From Ulota crispa (lineage: Eukaryota > Streptophyta > Bryopsida > Orthotrichales > Orthotrichaceae), in contig OY987243.1 in the NCBI GenBank assembly GCA_963920765.1, forward strand, positions 14,756,001 through 14,820,000: a DNA stretch of 64,000 nucleotides, in the 5' to 3' direction. A program made the translations under genes and the position numbers. The notes under the pieces are model-generated. The model saw only the letters and a program-made list of their open reading frames with translations, had not been told where the DNA came from and ran no database searches. Below are positions 11,958-23,292 of this stretch, one piece after another (position 1 is the stretch's first letter; the number at the start of each line of letters is the position of its first letter).

Positions 11958-12983
11958 TCTATTCTCTCAGGCTGTGCAATCAATAAAAGCCAAAATATAT
12001 ATATATCGCTTGTAACCCAAACAAGCTCCTGGAGAATCCCAATAACGATCTCCTTCAAACTTCCAACAAAGCTGCCTCGGGTCTTGTCTTCTTCAAATGC
12101 AAATCCTCCTCACACACTCCAGTAGAATTGCAACCCAAAGCCACTGAATTTGCTGTAAACAAGCTAGACGACTACGAGGTCAAAAGCTACAGAAGTTCAG
12201 GGGAGGAGAAGAGTGACACAACTGGAAAACTAATGGCAAAGTGACGAAGTATATCAACAAGTGCCCTGTCCACCAAAACAAGGCCAAAAATAAGTGCCTG
12301 TCGTTATTGTCTTCCTCACAGTCCCAAATTTTGAAGACTCTAGCAATCCACGCTCCGATTGGATTTCAGCCTAGGACTTCTACAAAGTTGATGACTTGAA
12401 ACCAGCAACAAGTTTGCAAAGGTTGCAGCTTTGGCGACCTAATCTGGGGAGGCAGAGAGAGAAGTAGTGAGGCTGGGCGATTGCAAGAGAATGTTGTGAG
12501 GACTAAGTTAGTTGCTGGAGGCGGTGGTGATATAGAAGTGATTCTGATCGAGTCCCAAGGGGGGTGTGGAAATGAGGGACACATGGGAGAGCAGGTGACA
12601 GGAGGACTCGCTTGGAGACTGGCAAGGGTTGAAAAGGCGGGTCCAAAGTCGGAAACGGGGACGAGGGCAGGCATTGACAGTTTGACACCGCAGGGCAAAA
12701 GGAGCGTGTTGCGTAGACGGGCCAGGTCATTAGTCAAATTAATTACTTTCCTGATCGACTTCTGCAGTTGTGCTGGTCACGGACTCCTGGCTGCCCTGCT
12801 GCTGACAGGTGGTGCGGTCTTCTGGGGTCAACCCATTTGCTGCTGCCCGGCCCGTCCTAGGGGCTGCTGTGCTGGTCCCCCCCTTTGCGAAATCTCAATT
12901 ACCGTGCCTCCACTAACCGAAAATGATGCTCTTTTAAATGTAAAAAACATAATCTTCATTGGTTTTGGGTTGAACAACTTCGC
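11958..12983. other. Upstream region of the CCR-like gene
   Basis: Probable promoter and 5' untranslated sequence (reading leftwards) followed by a GC-richer stretch (12400-12900). Overlapping open frames on both strands there have no recognisable domain. A TATATATAT run at about 11997-12006 could serve as a TATA element for the minus-strand gene. Confidence 0.35.
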
Positions 12984-12986
12984 TTA

Positions 12987-13351
12987 GGGCGGCTTCACAC
13001 TATGACCGGCCAAGTCTAGAGGCTGTCAAATTGAGTGGTCAAACTTTGCTGAGAGGCCAAGAAAATTTGTTGCAAATAGACAATAAATATTGAAACTGAC
13101 AACATTTATTTTTGAAATTGATGACCTCTCGCTTATAGTTTGGGTCTTCATCTTTGCTGAACCCAAACTTCCCTTTGAGAGGTTGTCAACCTTGTATGAT
13201 AAAGTGCTACCATGTAGGCAAATGGGGGTTGACGACATTTGGAGTTTGGCCTCTAGTGTGAAGGGTTGAGTGGCCGGACTCTCGGTTTGGTGCAATTTGA
13301 TTGGTGCATACCAACGGCCTCTTGACCTTCGGCCATAGTGTGAAGCCGCCC
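12987..13351. mobile_element. Tourist/PIF-Harbinger-like MITE, GGGCGGCTTCACAC family
   Basis: Termini GGGCGGCTTCACACTATG and its inverted copy, flanked by TTA at 12984-12986 and 13352-13354. The 3-bp TTA duplication and G-rich ends are the known signature of Tourist/PIF-Harbinger MITEs. Related copies at 22571-22911 and 22915-23289. Confidence 0.85.
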
Positions 13352-13354
13352 TTA

Positions 13355-13823
13355 GAGCATCTCCACCGGTTGACAGAAAGCGGCCAGACAGCAGGGCTTG
13401 AGGTCACTGTTCACGATGTGGATCCCCACCGGTGACACGCTAAACTATATTTTTTGAGCGGCCTCACTAGATCTAGGTCCCGAGACGGTGAGCTGCCAGG
13501 ATAGCTTGAATTCTCAACACATTGAAATTTTGCTTATTTGTGTATTCTTGGAGTGTGGTGATTGAGATTACGCAATGTCTAACCCTGCCATGAGTGCCAG
13601 CACACCCTCCACATCTCACATATCTGGAGCCCACAAGCCAGCAGGGTGGAGGGAAAACGGTGCCTCACGAATCACATCTTACTTTAGTAGCAAATATCAT
13701 GGGGCATGTTGAAGGCAGACGTACGTGTGGGGATCTCAGAGCTTGCCCGGCCAAATTAGCTGCTCCGGGGCCTCTAAAACCCATGTGGCGAGTCTTCAAA
13801 ACCAGAAAATGGTGGAGATGCTC
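13355..13823. mobile_element. Tourist/PIF-Harbinger-like MITE, GAGCATCTCCACCGG family
   Basis: Termini GAGCATCTCCACCGGT and inverted copy, flanked by TTA (13352-13354 and 13824-13826). The left TTA is shared with the preceding MITE, so the two abut. Family members at 36036-36338 and 38113-38517. Confidence 0.85.
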
Positions 13824-14150
13824 TTACATAATTGGCTCTTAAAACCTCAAATGATAACCTACATGTTGTCTATTGTAAGGTAGGAGCACCCATAAGCGTG
13901 AAACTAAGGTTTTTGAGGATAGGAAAATCAGTTGATGAACTTTGAAAAAAAGAGTGTTAAGTTAGGAAGAGGAAATCAAACATCTTGGCACCAGTTTTAA
14001 AGTTCCAATTGTAAGTATTTGTTTACAATGATTTTTCAAAGCTCAAAATTACTGAAAATGTATAGTTGTGTGTAGGAGATGTTAAAAAAGACTCTTAGTG
14101 AAGTCTTTAGTGTGCTCATATGCTCATAATACTAACATAAGGAGTTCTTA

Positions 14151-14770
14151 ACCCCTAAATGCCTACGGCTACACATTTTGGTGTTGGCAATATTTTGAAG
14201 TTCAACAAACCTACCTAAGCTTCTATTTTTAGTAAATTGTATTTTTAAATGTTTCTTTTTGTAGTCTAGTTTTAGCATCAAAAATATGATCTTGAAAATG
14301 ATTGATTATGATTTTTCATTCACGATTTTGTGTAAGGGTCTTGACTTTCTATAGTGTTGAAAGCTCTTGTAAATGAGCCTCAAATAAAAAATTTCACTAG
14401 AAATTCATTTTAAATAATTGTAGAAGAGATCTTGAAAAGCCATAAAGTGATTGGAGTTACGTATGTTATGTCCTTCAACCTTATATTTTTTGGGTGACCA
14501 AATTTTTAGATTCAACATGTGAAAAGATGATTGAAAGACTTCAAGTCATTTTTACAATTTTAACACTCTCATGATCAAACATTATAATCTTTTAATACAT
14601 ATGTGATATTGTTATATTTTATTTTCTAATGTGAACTCTAACATATCTAGTTTGAATTCATACGGTTACAATTTTAAAAAAATTTGATATTGCTTATTAA
14701 AATGTTGGCATTTTGTTCAATTTAAAGCAAATTCCTGAAAGCTCAAAAAATGCCTCAGGCATTTAGAGGT
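14151..14770. mobile_element. K-family TIR element (ACCCCTAAATGCC), nested
   Basis: Left end ACCCCTAAATGCCTACGG; right end CAGGCATTTAGAGGT; TA on each side. The host repeat at about 20460-20470 has GTTCTTAAATAG with no insert, an empty site showing duplication of one TA. Confidence 0.85.
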
Positions 14771-14784
14771 TAAATAGTAAGATG

Positions 14785-14935
14785 GGGCACTCAAAACAAT
14801 CATGCCAATCACCCAAAATCATCACTTTGTCACCCAAAACCATCACCTTGTCACCCATAACCATCACCTTGTCACCCATAACCATCACCTTGTCACCCAT
14901 AACCATCACTTTGTCTCCCATAACCAAAAATTAAT
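14785..14935. repeat. 21-bp minisatellite inside an A-family element
   Basis: Tandem imperfect copies of CACCTTGTCACCCATAACCAT. The same kind of array occurs in other A elements: 20481-20665, 46085-46140 and 57685-57765. Confidence 0.85.
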
Positions 14936-15174
14936 TAATTGTTAGTTACTAACATCACTGACACAAGTAGGTACTGGTGATGGGGACACTAGTGGTGAAG
15001 GATGCTCCTACCTTATGCCTTGCTTGGGGAGCATTCTAAGTTTCAACATCCCAGTATAATTTGGAATTTTCTACCAGTTTTTGTATGAAAATTAGAACTG
15101 TTTCCCTATCCTAGTCACTTCCGTTTGTTTATTTCAAAAGCATCAATCTACAAAACTCATTTGATATCTATAAC

Positions 15175-15576
15175 GGGATTGATATGTCTACCACACCCTT
15201 TCACCACACCCTGGGGTAAATTTTAGATTTGTACCATCAAATAGTTGAATTTGAGAACTTGGAATTCATATTGGACTTAGAGACCTCGGTTTTGTCTAGA
15301 ACTATAAAAAAAAGGTTGTAATTGAACAACACCCAATGAAAATGATTAGCTTAGGGGAAAAGTATTACTTTTACGTTTTTTTTATAAAAAAGAATAAGCT
15401 TTTTCATTGGGTGTTGTTCAATTAGAACCTTTTTAAGATTCTAAACTAAATCTTGGTCTCTAAGTCCAAATATGAATTCCAAATTCTCAAACTCAATTTT
15501 TGATGGTAAAAATCTAAAATTTACCCCAGGGGTGTGGTAGAATAGTTGAAAGGGTGTGGTAGACAAATCAATCCCC
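15175..15576. mobile_element. E-family foldback element (CTACCACACCC arms)
   Basis: Two long inverted arms, about 180 bases each, starting GGGATTGATATGTCTACCAC and closing near 15345-15420 around ACACCCAATGAAAA and its complement. A related foldback lies at 17143-17557. Confidence 0.8.
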
Positions 15577-15599
15577 TTCCTATAATTATCATATATTGT

Positions 15600-17140
15600 G
15601 CCAAAAATCTTGCATTCCATGAACGACTTGTGTTCTAATTTGGGTAATGTAGGTGTATCCAAGTAGATATTATTTATAGTTATGAATATACCTCATGCAT
15701 TATTCTTACAAGAAAATCAAAGAAATTTCTAGATCTCTTTTTGTGCTAGAATTGAATTCATCAAGGAAAAGAAATTGATCATCATATGTTAAAAGCTTTT
15801 AAGAAGATTGTTTGATGTACATGATATTTATTTAAACTCAAACACCTAATCATTTGTACTTACTTTAGAAACGTTTGGAAGTACTTTTTGTTTTTTACCA
15901 ATTAACCTATAATTAGACTGATCATGCATTTCAGTTGTAGTTCTCGGCAAATAAAAGATAACTGCAGCCCACCAAATAATACATTACATGGATATCATAC
16001 TTAGAAGTTGCAATAGGTCAAAGTCTAATGCGGAAATGTTTTGAAAGGAAACCCCATTAAATGAGATGTTAAGAAGTTAGAAATTCTCATAACGTATACC
16101 AATTATCTGAGAATCAGGGTGTTAATTGGGATATCCCTTACAGTGCTTGTTGATTATTGTCTTATCAAGTAATTTTGTTATGAAAACAAACTCAAATTTG
16201 TGTTTTTATCGTGAGAACTTTGATGTTGTCTCTAAGACACAAACATTCTCTCCATGTGAAATTTGAAAGGTATTTGATAGCCTTTAAGGGTAGAGAAAAC
16301 TAACAGCATTACAAGACATAATACTTAATTTTGAATGTAGAACATTCAAATAAAATAAAATTGTTTGTTAAAAGGCTCTCACTTGATATAGAACAAAACA
16401 CAAATGAATTTGTGTTGACTTGCATTAGACAATTACATTTGCTTTCTTTTTTCATGGATGGAAAAAAGATACTTTGCTACCATAGTTCAATGTCTTTGGC
16501 ACATCAATGAGGTGGTCACAAACTCAAACCCTAGTATTAGCAAGGTGCCTACCATCATAGTACATCCGACAATAATTATTGAGGGCTAGATGACCTTGCC
16601 GTCACATGAAAACCCAAAAAAAATTGAGGGAAGGAAAATATTGGTTATTTGTAGGGTCTACCTCCTCACAAAAGCACACAAAAGCATTAAGGATGAAATT
16701 TGTCATTTAGGTTCACGAGGCTTTGAACCAATTTCCAACAAACGATTAATTCACTCCAATTTTCCAAACAAGAGTTAATCTTCTTCTACGTAGAAAAAGC
16801 ATGATGAAAAAATAATAAAGAAACGCATGTTCCAAAAAAGCAATTATTGAAAGTAAATTACTAAATCCTCCCTCAGTAACTTAGACTTTTCCAAAAACAA
16901 GACAAAAAGTAACCCAACACACATCTGGCACGCATGTAATATTTAAATAAACACCAAATCAGCAGTCTAAAAAGGGCTACCAGCGCCTTGCTTTCAAAGT
17001 GCCTAAGTTCGCTCTTTTTGACCCACTTATGACCAAAAAAATTGACAGATGGGCTCTCCACGAGAAACTAGCTTTACAAATTAAACCAAAAGACCACATT
17101 TTCTGGGTTGCAATCAGACCTTTTCTTTCATATTAAGAGA
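15600..17140. other. AT-rich intergenic stretch
   Basis: No gene was seen. The 60-70 codon open frames lack domains or exon context. Confidence 0.5.
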
Positions 17141-17142
17141 GT

Positions 17143-17557
17143 GGGAATTGATACATGTACCACCCGTTCTTGACTATTCTATCACACCCTACTATATATG
17201 TTTAATATTTACAATATTAAAATAGGTGTGGACCACAGGAAAAACATCACTAATTTGAAAATACAACTTGACAAAGAAAATTTAAATTTATTTTTATTTT
17301 TCAGTTCTTAATCCCACTCATAGTATCAATTATTAAAAAAATGAATTAAATTGAACACAATTTGAAATTTTTAATTGATACTATGAGCAAGATTTGAAGT
17401 TAAAAATTATTTAAGTTACAACTTCTATGTCAAGTTGTATTTTTAAATTAGTGATGTTTTCTTGTGGTCTACACCTATTTTAATATTGTAAGTATTGACC
17501 ATACATAGTAGGGTGTGGTAGAATAATCAAGAAAGGATGGTACATGTATCAATTCCC
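17143..17557. mobile_element. E-family foldback element
   Basis: Arms GGGAATTGATACATGTACCA and complement at 17538-17557, with the inner pair AATACAACTTGACA and TGTCAAGTTGTATT. Similar terminal motif to 15175-15576, so probably the same family. Confidence 0.8.
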
Positions 17558-17935
17558 TACGAGAGTATCAGACTGACGGAAATCAACAAATAAGATGAAG
17601 CCACATGTTTCACATCCACATATAGTTATTTAAGATAGTAATTAATATTCGGTTATAGAACTATAATTATTTTTATACATTTCCATCTGTTTCAAACTTT
17701 CAATCCAATATTTTGGCCTATTTGTAGGCAGATCATACTTAAGTTAGGCCTCTTTCATTTATGCACATCATGAAATTTAATTTGTGTTTTCTCATAAATT
17801 AACAAACCTATTTATTTATATTTGCATATTTGATGTCATATTAATTGTGACAAAGTATTAAGTTGCTTGCATTGCAACACCCCCTTAAGTGAGAGGTTAA
17901 TCAACAATTTACAATGGTCATATTTTGAAAGTTTA

Positions 17936-18868
17936 ACTCCTAAAGATCTAGGCCTTTCTTTTGTGAAAAACAATGAAAACTGCCACTTTTGGGAGAATGA
18001 GTAGAAATGTGGGAAAAAAAGTTTTTTTTGGAAATCCAACTATAGGATCCTTCTCTAGACTATGGGAGGTACTTGTGGAAAAAAATCAGCTCCTTTTAGA
18101 TGTAGATGAGTGAGATATTGACATTTGAAGTGCAAATTTGTTTATTTATTTCTATACTGCCCAAAAATTTCAGAAGCCTTTGACCTCTCCTATTTAAAAA
18201 AATTGCTCTAAGCAAAGTTGAGGTCTATTTTATCCATATAGAAGACCAAGTTAGGTAAATGTGGGAGATTTTTCAAATGAATTGGAGGTGAATCATACTT
18301 TGTAAAATCTTGCAATGTTGTAAGGCCATGAAATTTGCATATACACTAGGCAAAATTGGAGGATTTATGTAAGATTCAGAAATTAGAATTACTTTGATCC
18401 AAATGGTGAAAAGCAAGGAATCTTAGTCTACTAAAACTTGGAAAAAGTAAAAGTAAACAAAAAAACTAAAGCACCAAATTTTACAAGGGGCAAATGGAAT
18501 GGAGGTTTGGGAGTCCCATACCTACCGGCAAACTAAAACTTCTCACTCATCAATCAAAATTGAATGATTCAAAGCTTCCCACATATATAAAAATATATAG
18601 AGCCAATTTCAAAATCTTATTTTAAAAAAATGCAGTTTTTAAAGAGGTTTTTTGGGTTGCTTGGAATGCCCGCCTTACCCCGTGGTTCAGAAGTTCATGC
18701 ATAACTCTTCAATAAATGTCGGAATGAAGAAAATTTTAGATGTGCATGCACATGTTTGAATTCCCATCATCCTCAAAAGTTTCAAAAAAATTATAAAAAT
18801 TGGTTTAGTCTTAGGTACATGCACAAGGTACATTTGTCCCCTGAGGGGACACTTGGGCCTTTAGGGGT
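17936..18868. mobile_element. K-family TIR element (933 bp), nested in J
   Basis: Left end ACTCCTAAAGATCTAGGCC; right end GGGCCTTTAGGGGT; TA flanks at 17934-17935 and 18869-18870. The J copy near 49866 reads GAAAGTTTAAGAATA straight through, i.e. the empty site. Confidence 0.85.
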
Positions 18869-18908
18869 TAAGAATAGAGAAGTTGGATTCAGGTGTGGCT
18901 ATGCTAAG

Positions 18909-19027
18909 TAGTGTTTTTTTTTTCTGGCAACAAAATGTCAATTGTGCCCACCTCATTGGAGCATATGTGGAGGGAAGACATACCAGTGGGCAGAGTTGAC
19001 ATCTTGTTGCCAGAAAAAAAAACAGTG
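18909..19027. mobile_element. hAT-like mini-element, 119 bp, nested in J
   Basis: Ends TAGTGTTTTTTTTTTCTGGC and CACTG plus a T run and CTGGC on the complement, flanked by the 8-bp direct repeat ATGCTAAG (18901-18908, 19028-19035). The other J copy has a single ATGCTAAG at about 49898-49905. An 8-bp duplication with (C/T)A(C/G)TG-like ends is the hAT pattern. Confidence 0.8.
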
Positions 19028-19213
19028 ATGCTAAGGAACATGTTGGCCTTGCCGCCACAGAAATTGTACAATGACTACTATGTGACATTTATATACCAAG
19101 TGCAAACTTTTTTATAGGGAATGAGTGGGCTTCATTTGTGCACATCATTGAGGGTTAATTTATTAATTTGTGCATTTATTTTTAGAAAACATAAATTAAA
19201 GAGGTTTGTCTTA

Positions 19214-19576
19214 ACCCTTAAAGGACGGAAGGATCACCATGGCTTGCCTTGCTTGTAGCATTCTACAATGTTTTGCACATGGGCACTAGTAGTATTGCTT
19301 CAAAAAGTTGGAAAAGTCAACAGTGCATGGTGCCCTCATGAAAATTGCAAGAAGGGTAGCTTGGGACCTAACACCATGTTTCAGGATCTTATCACAATTT
19401 GGGATACAAAAAAAAAATGAATGCATCTCAAGCGGTAATAATTGTCTTCCATGATGGACGATGTGTTTATGGTCACTTTTGAAAAAAAAATTAGATGAAA
19501 AAGGACTTGTTTTTGAATCACATAATCTTTTTTCAAAATCAGAGGACGTTTTTCATCCTCCTCAACGTTTAGGGGT
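19214..19576. mobile_element. K-family TIR element
   Basis: Left end ACCCTTAAAGGACGG; right end AACGTTTAGGGGT; TA flanks. Homologous in inverted orientation to 41491-41878. Confidence 0.75.
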
Positions 19577-19578
19577 TA

Positions 19579-19809
19579 ACCCTTAAGCGCCTCAACAACA
19601 GGATCTTGTTGTTGGGGCCCACAACTTTATCTCATTTTTTCTATTAATTTGTACAATGAAGACAATCATGGCTGGTCCCCATTAGCAAAGAAGATAGTCC
19701 TTTTTCAAATCCTACGGTTACTTTTTCTGAATGTAATTTTCCAAGCTATGGTGACCATTAAATCCCCATTTTATCTTAAATCCTAAAATAACTCTGGGCG
19801 CTCGAGGGT
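19579..19809. mobile_element. K-family TIR element abutting the previous one
   Basis: Left end ACCCTTAAGCGCCTC; right end GGGCGCTCGAGGGT. The TA at 19577-19578 is shared with the element at 19214-19576. Confidence 0.75.
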
Positions 19810-20192
19810 TAAGTGGAACAATCTGAAACTGTTTCTGCCTGAAATGTGGCCCCCAGCAAACTTGACTTTCAAGTCCAAATTAGGCGAAAGACCACGTGCT
19901 GTTGAGTGTTTGACAGCGCTTGGTTTTACTGGGAAAGCCAAGAAGTATAGTCAAATTCAGGAAACAACTCTCTCTCTCACACGTTGAATGACGTGGCATT
20001 CAGGCCTATACTTTTTGAAAGGTACTATTGACTGTAACCAAAGATTCTGATGAGTTTCTTCAGGTTGGAGAATCAGATTCCTTCATTTTGCTATCTCGTG
20101 GTCGAGTGATAAGGTAGCAGCACACATAAGCGTGAAACCAAGGATTTTGGAATAGGAAAATCAGTTGATGAACTTTGAAAAAAATATTGATA

Positions 20193-20272
20193 ACTCTTAA
20201 GCGTCAGGCCACCGCAAATACACAGGGCTTCGTGTATTTGCAATGACAAAAATCATCCCTTGAGGCGTCGGT
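20193..20272. mobile_element. 80-bp K-like mini-element
   Basis: Begins ACTCTTAAGCGTC and ends GAGGCGTCGGT, between TA dinucleotides, with an internal hairpin CAAATACAC/GTGTATTTG. The A copy at about 13960-13970 has GTGTTAAGTTAGG without it, so it is a recent insertion or the smallest K derivative. Confidence 0.65.
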
Positions 20273-20480
20273 TAAGTTAGGAAGAGGAAATCAAAAATAT
20301 TGGCACTAGTTTGAAAGTTCCCATTGCAAGCATTTGTTCACAATGATTTTTCAAAGTTCAAAATCACTGAAAATGTATAGTTGTGTGTAGAAGATGTTAA
20401 AAAAAACTCTTAGTGAAGTCTTTAGTGTGCTCATACACTCATAATACTAACTTGAGGAGTTCTTAAATAGTGAGATGGGG

Positions 20481-20665
20481 CACTCAAAACCATCATGTCA
20501 GTCACCCAAAACCATCATGTCAATCACCCAAAACCATCATGTCAGTCACCCAAAACCATCATGTCAGTCACCCAAAACCATCATGTCAGTCACCCAAAAC
20601 CATCATGTCAGTTACCGAAAACCATCACTTTGTCACTCAAAATCATCACTTTGTCACCCATAACC
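20481..20665 (+). repeat. 22-bp minisatellite (CCATCATGTCAGTCACCC)
   Basis: About seven near-perfect 22-base units, then diverging 21-base units. Because 22 is not a multiple of three, all three frames stay open and give a His/Pro/Ser-rich pseudo-protein; this is not a gene. Confidence 0.9.
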
Positions 20666-21564
20666 AATTTTTTAAAATTTTTCAATCACTGACAAAGTAG
20701 GTAATGAGCACTAGTAGAGAGAACTGTAGACCTTGTTTATGTCAAGTTTTTTTTGACGTGATCTTTGTTTTTGACTTGTAACTTAGCTATCATTTAGTTG
20801 ATAAGCAATATAGAGCAATTTGAAGAACTTGTCAATTGCAAAGCTGCTAAAAACCTAAAACTACTAGGTGTAACCAAGGTTTTGCTATCCTCTTAAGATG
20901 ATGATGTCCCACATGCCAAATGCATTGGACTATGTTTGTCGTTCACAATCCAAGATCCACCATGAGAGTGCCCTTGCAAGGCTGATATTAGTGTTGGACT
21001 AAGGATGGTCTTAGTCATGGAAGCAAAAACAACATTTTTGCACAATAAATTGTTAGAGCTAGTGGTATGAAGGGTTTTTTCTTTTTCTTTTCCGGCGTTT
21101 AAATGACATATTTGATATTTACGAATGCACCAATGTCCCTTGCAAAATGCTCCTTACCTGAGAGGGCACGTAGCAATGCTACAATACAACAAGAAAAATG
21201 CTAAGTGGTATGCTTCTTAATCCTTGCAATTTGAACTAAGGTGGTAAGCTCTTAAATTGTCATTTTAAAGGCTGGTTAGCCTTTTCATGAGCTTTCTAAG
21301 ATAATAAGATTTTTTAATCTAATTTTTTGTCAAAGAGAAATAGATGTCAAATGTATCTCAATTCTTTTCAATTTTTTTGGAATTATTACTAAACTATTAA
21401 TGAATTTTCAAAGTTTTTTTTTGTAATAGGCACCTATTGTGACTCTCGGTATCCCATAAATTGTTCCCCTCTAACTTGTAAAAAGGTGAGGTTGAAATCA
21501 AGGAATATGATTGGCTCTTGCAATAAAGTACTTCTTGTCTTGAATTTCTTCTATCAATGACTTA

Positions 21565-22473
21565 ACCCTTTAAAGACCACACACATTTTCACAAAATTCA
21601 TTAGAAACCGGGGTAGTAAACTTGGATGTGCGTTTGAATCAACTCTCAACCCAATTTCAATAATTCAACCGTACAAATGAGAAGTAGACCTTGTTTGTAA
21701 AGCTTCAAAATCTCAATTAGATCTATTGTTGGAGATGAAATATTATAATGATTGAGTGAGTTGTAGGTGAAAATTCTCTAGTTTTCATGCTTGTGTGGTT
21801 TTGGATTGTATTGCTTCATACAAGCTTTGCTTGAGAAGAGCCTTATATTTCTAGAAAGCTGGATTTCCCACCTTTCCAATAAGACTAGTTTCACACAAAA
21901 TGGATAAAAATAGCAATCGCAAGGTGTAGCTAAGTGGACAAAAAGGGTCAAAAATCTCACTTTCTTTGCTACCCAAAAATATTTTTACAAGAAACTTGAT
22001 AAATGCTATGGAAAATCCAATTGGTGAAAACAATAAAGGATTGGCCTTAAATGTAGGACAATTTTTTAAAAAATGAAATGATAGCATCATTTCAATAGAT
22101 CTTCAAATACTACAATTATACTACTACCGTATAGGAAACCAATACAAGAGTATTTCTTGATCAATTTGAAAATTTTCAGGACAGCATAATTGAAATTTGG
22201 CATCCTTCTTGGATGTTTGATGTATTGTGTTGTTGCTTTGATCCACCTTTCACCAAATATGAATATGTATTTTGAAGCCATGCCGTATAAACACCATTAT
22301 TTATGAACTCACATACATGATTCCATTGTTGTTTTTTTGGTTGGATGCAAAAAATTTGTGATCACAAGCATTCTTCTGCTTCAAGACCAATTTCCAAATT
22401 ATTGAGCAATTAAACTCTACACGCCAAAAACCACTTTGCTAAACCAAAATTTGGTTTGGTGGTCTCTAAAGGG
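21565..22473. mobile_element. K-family TIR element (909 bp)
   Basis: Left end ACCCTTTAAAGACCAC; right end GTGGTCTCTAAAGGGT; TA flanks. The related host sequence at about 37029-37034 (ATGACTAAGGAGG) lacks the insert. A truncated relative lies at 41880-42737. Confidence 0.8.
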
Positions 22474-22570
22474 TTAAAGAGGTCCAGTCAAGAACCACTT
22501 CATATCCATTCATGAGCTACCTATGGAACAGTTTACGAGAGAGTGGTTGCAATTTGAGCACACTACCTTA

Positions 22571-22911
22571 GGGTTGCTTCACACTATGGCTGACCAAGTT
22601 GAGAGGCCGTCAAATAGTGGCCAAACTTTGTAGAGAGGCCAAGAAAATTTGATGAAAATGGGTAATAAATGCTAAAATTGACAACCTCTCGACCATAGTT
22701 TGGGTCTCCATTTTTGCTAAATCCAAACTTCCATTTAAAAGGCTATTACTTTGGATGATAAAGTGCTACCATGTAGGTACTTTGGTGGATGACAGACTTT
22801 GGACTTTGACTTGTATTGTGAAGAGCCAAGAGGCCAAACTCTTGGTTCCTTGCAATTTGATTGGTGGAAATTGACGGACCCTTGACCTTTAGCCATAGTG
22901 TGAAGTGGCCA
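22571..22911. mobile_element. Tourist-like MITE, GGGCGGCTTCACAC family, copy 1 of a pair
   Basis: Ends GGGTTGCTTCACACTATGG and CATAGTGTGAAGTGGCCA, flanked by TTA at 22568-22570 and 22912-22914. Confidence 0.8.
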
Positions 22912-22914
22912 TTA

Positions 22915-23289
22915 GGGCGGCTTCACACTATGGTCGAAGGTCGAGAGGCCGTTGGTCTGCACCAATCAGATTGCACGAAACCGAGTGTCCGGTTGCTCAA
23001 GCCTTCACACTAGAGGCCAAACTCCAAAGGCCGTCATCCACCATTTGCCTACACGGCAGCACTTTATCATTCAAGGTTGACAACCTCTCAAAAAGAAATT
23101 TGGGTACAGCAAAAATGAAAACCCAAACTATGAGCAAGAGGACATTAGTTTTAGCATTTATTGCCGTCAATTTCAGCATTTATTATTTATTTTCAGCACA
23201 TTTTCTTGACCTCTCATTTGGCCACTCAATTTAGGCGCCACTCAATTTGAGGGCCTCTCTACTTGGCCGGTCATAGTGTGAAGCGGCCC
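22915..23289. mobile_element. Tourist-like MITE, GGGCGGCTTCACAC family, copy 2 of a pair
   Basis: Ends GGGCGGCTTCACACTATGG and CATAGTGTGAAGCGGCCC, flanked by TTA (22912-22914 shared with copy 1, and 23290-23292). Inverted relative to its neighbour in internal sequence. The 109-codon open frame across it is incidental. Confidence 0.85.
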
Positions 23290-23292
23290 TTA

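Larger units (their letters stand above)
13878..15013. mobile_element. A-family TIR element (AGGTAGGAGCACCCATAA) with nested K element
   Basis: Ends AGGTAGGAGCACCCATAA and ...GGATGCTCCTACCT, with TA on both sides (13876-13877, 15014-15015). It holds a nested K element (14151-14770) and an internal 21-bp minisatellite. Related elements at 20112, 28619, 28966, 45453 and 57434. The TA target suggests Tc1/mariner-type chemistry, but no transposase is present. Confidence 0.8.
17746..19209. mobile_element. J-family inverted-repeat element, interrupted twice
   Basis: Ends GGCCTCTTTCATTTATG and CATAAATTAAAGAGG. Homologous along its length to 49643-50076 apart from two insertions, a K element (17936-18868) and an hAT-like element (18909-19027), that the other copy lacks. 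Confidence 0.75.
20112..20718. mobile_element. A-family element, right terminus lost
   Basis: Starts AGGTAGCAGCACACATAAGC after TA (20110-20111) and is collinear with 13878-15013 without its 620-bp K insert. The right AGGTAGG terminus is not recognisable. Contains the 80-bp K mini-element and the 22-bp minisatellite. Confidence 0.7.

Noticed and set aside
12481..12987. 168-codon plus-strand open frame with Cys/Gly-rich end
   Set aside because: Overlapped by open frames on the other strand in a GC-richer patch; no domain and no splice context. It may be part of the CCR-like gene's upstream region.
20470..20700. Three overlapping 62-76 codon open frames rich in His, Pro and Ser
   Set aside because: They are all readings of a 22-bp tandem repeat, whose length keeps every frame open.
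22905..23234. 109-codon frame with repeated similarity to 13026-13295
   Set aside because: Both are readings of the same Tourist-like MITE family.
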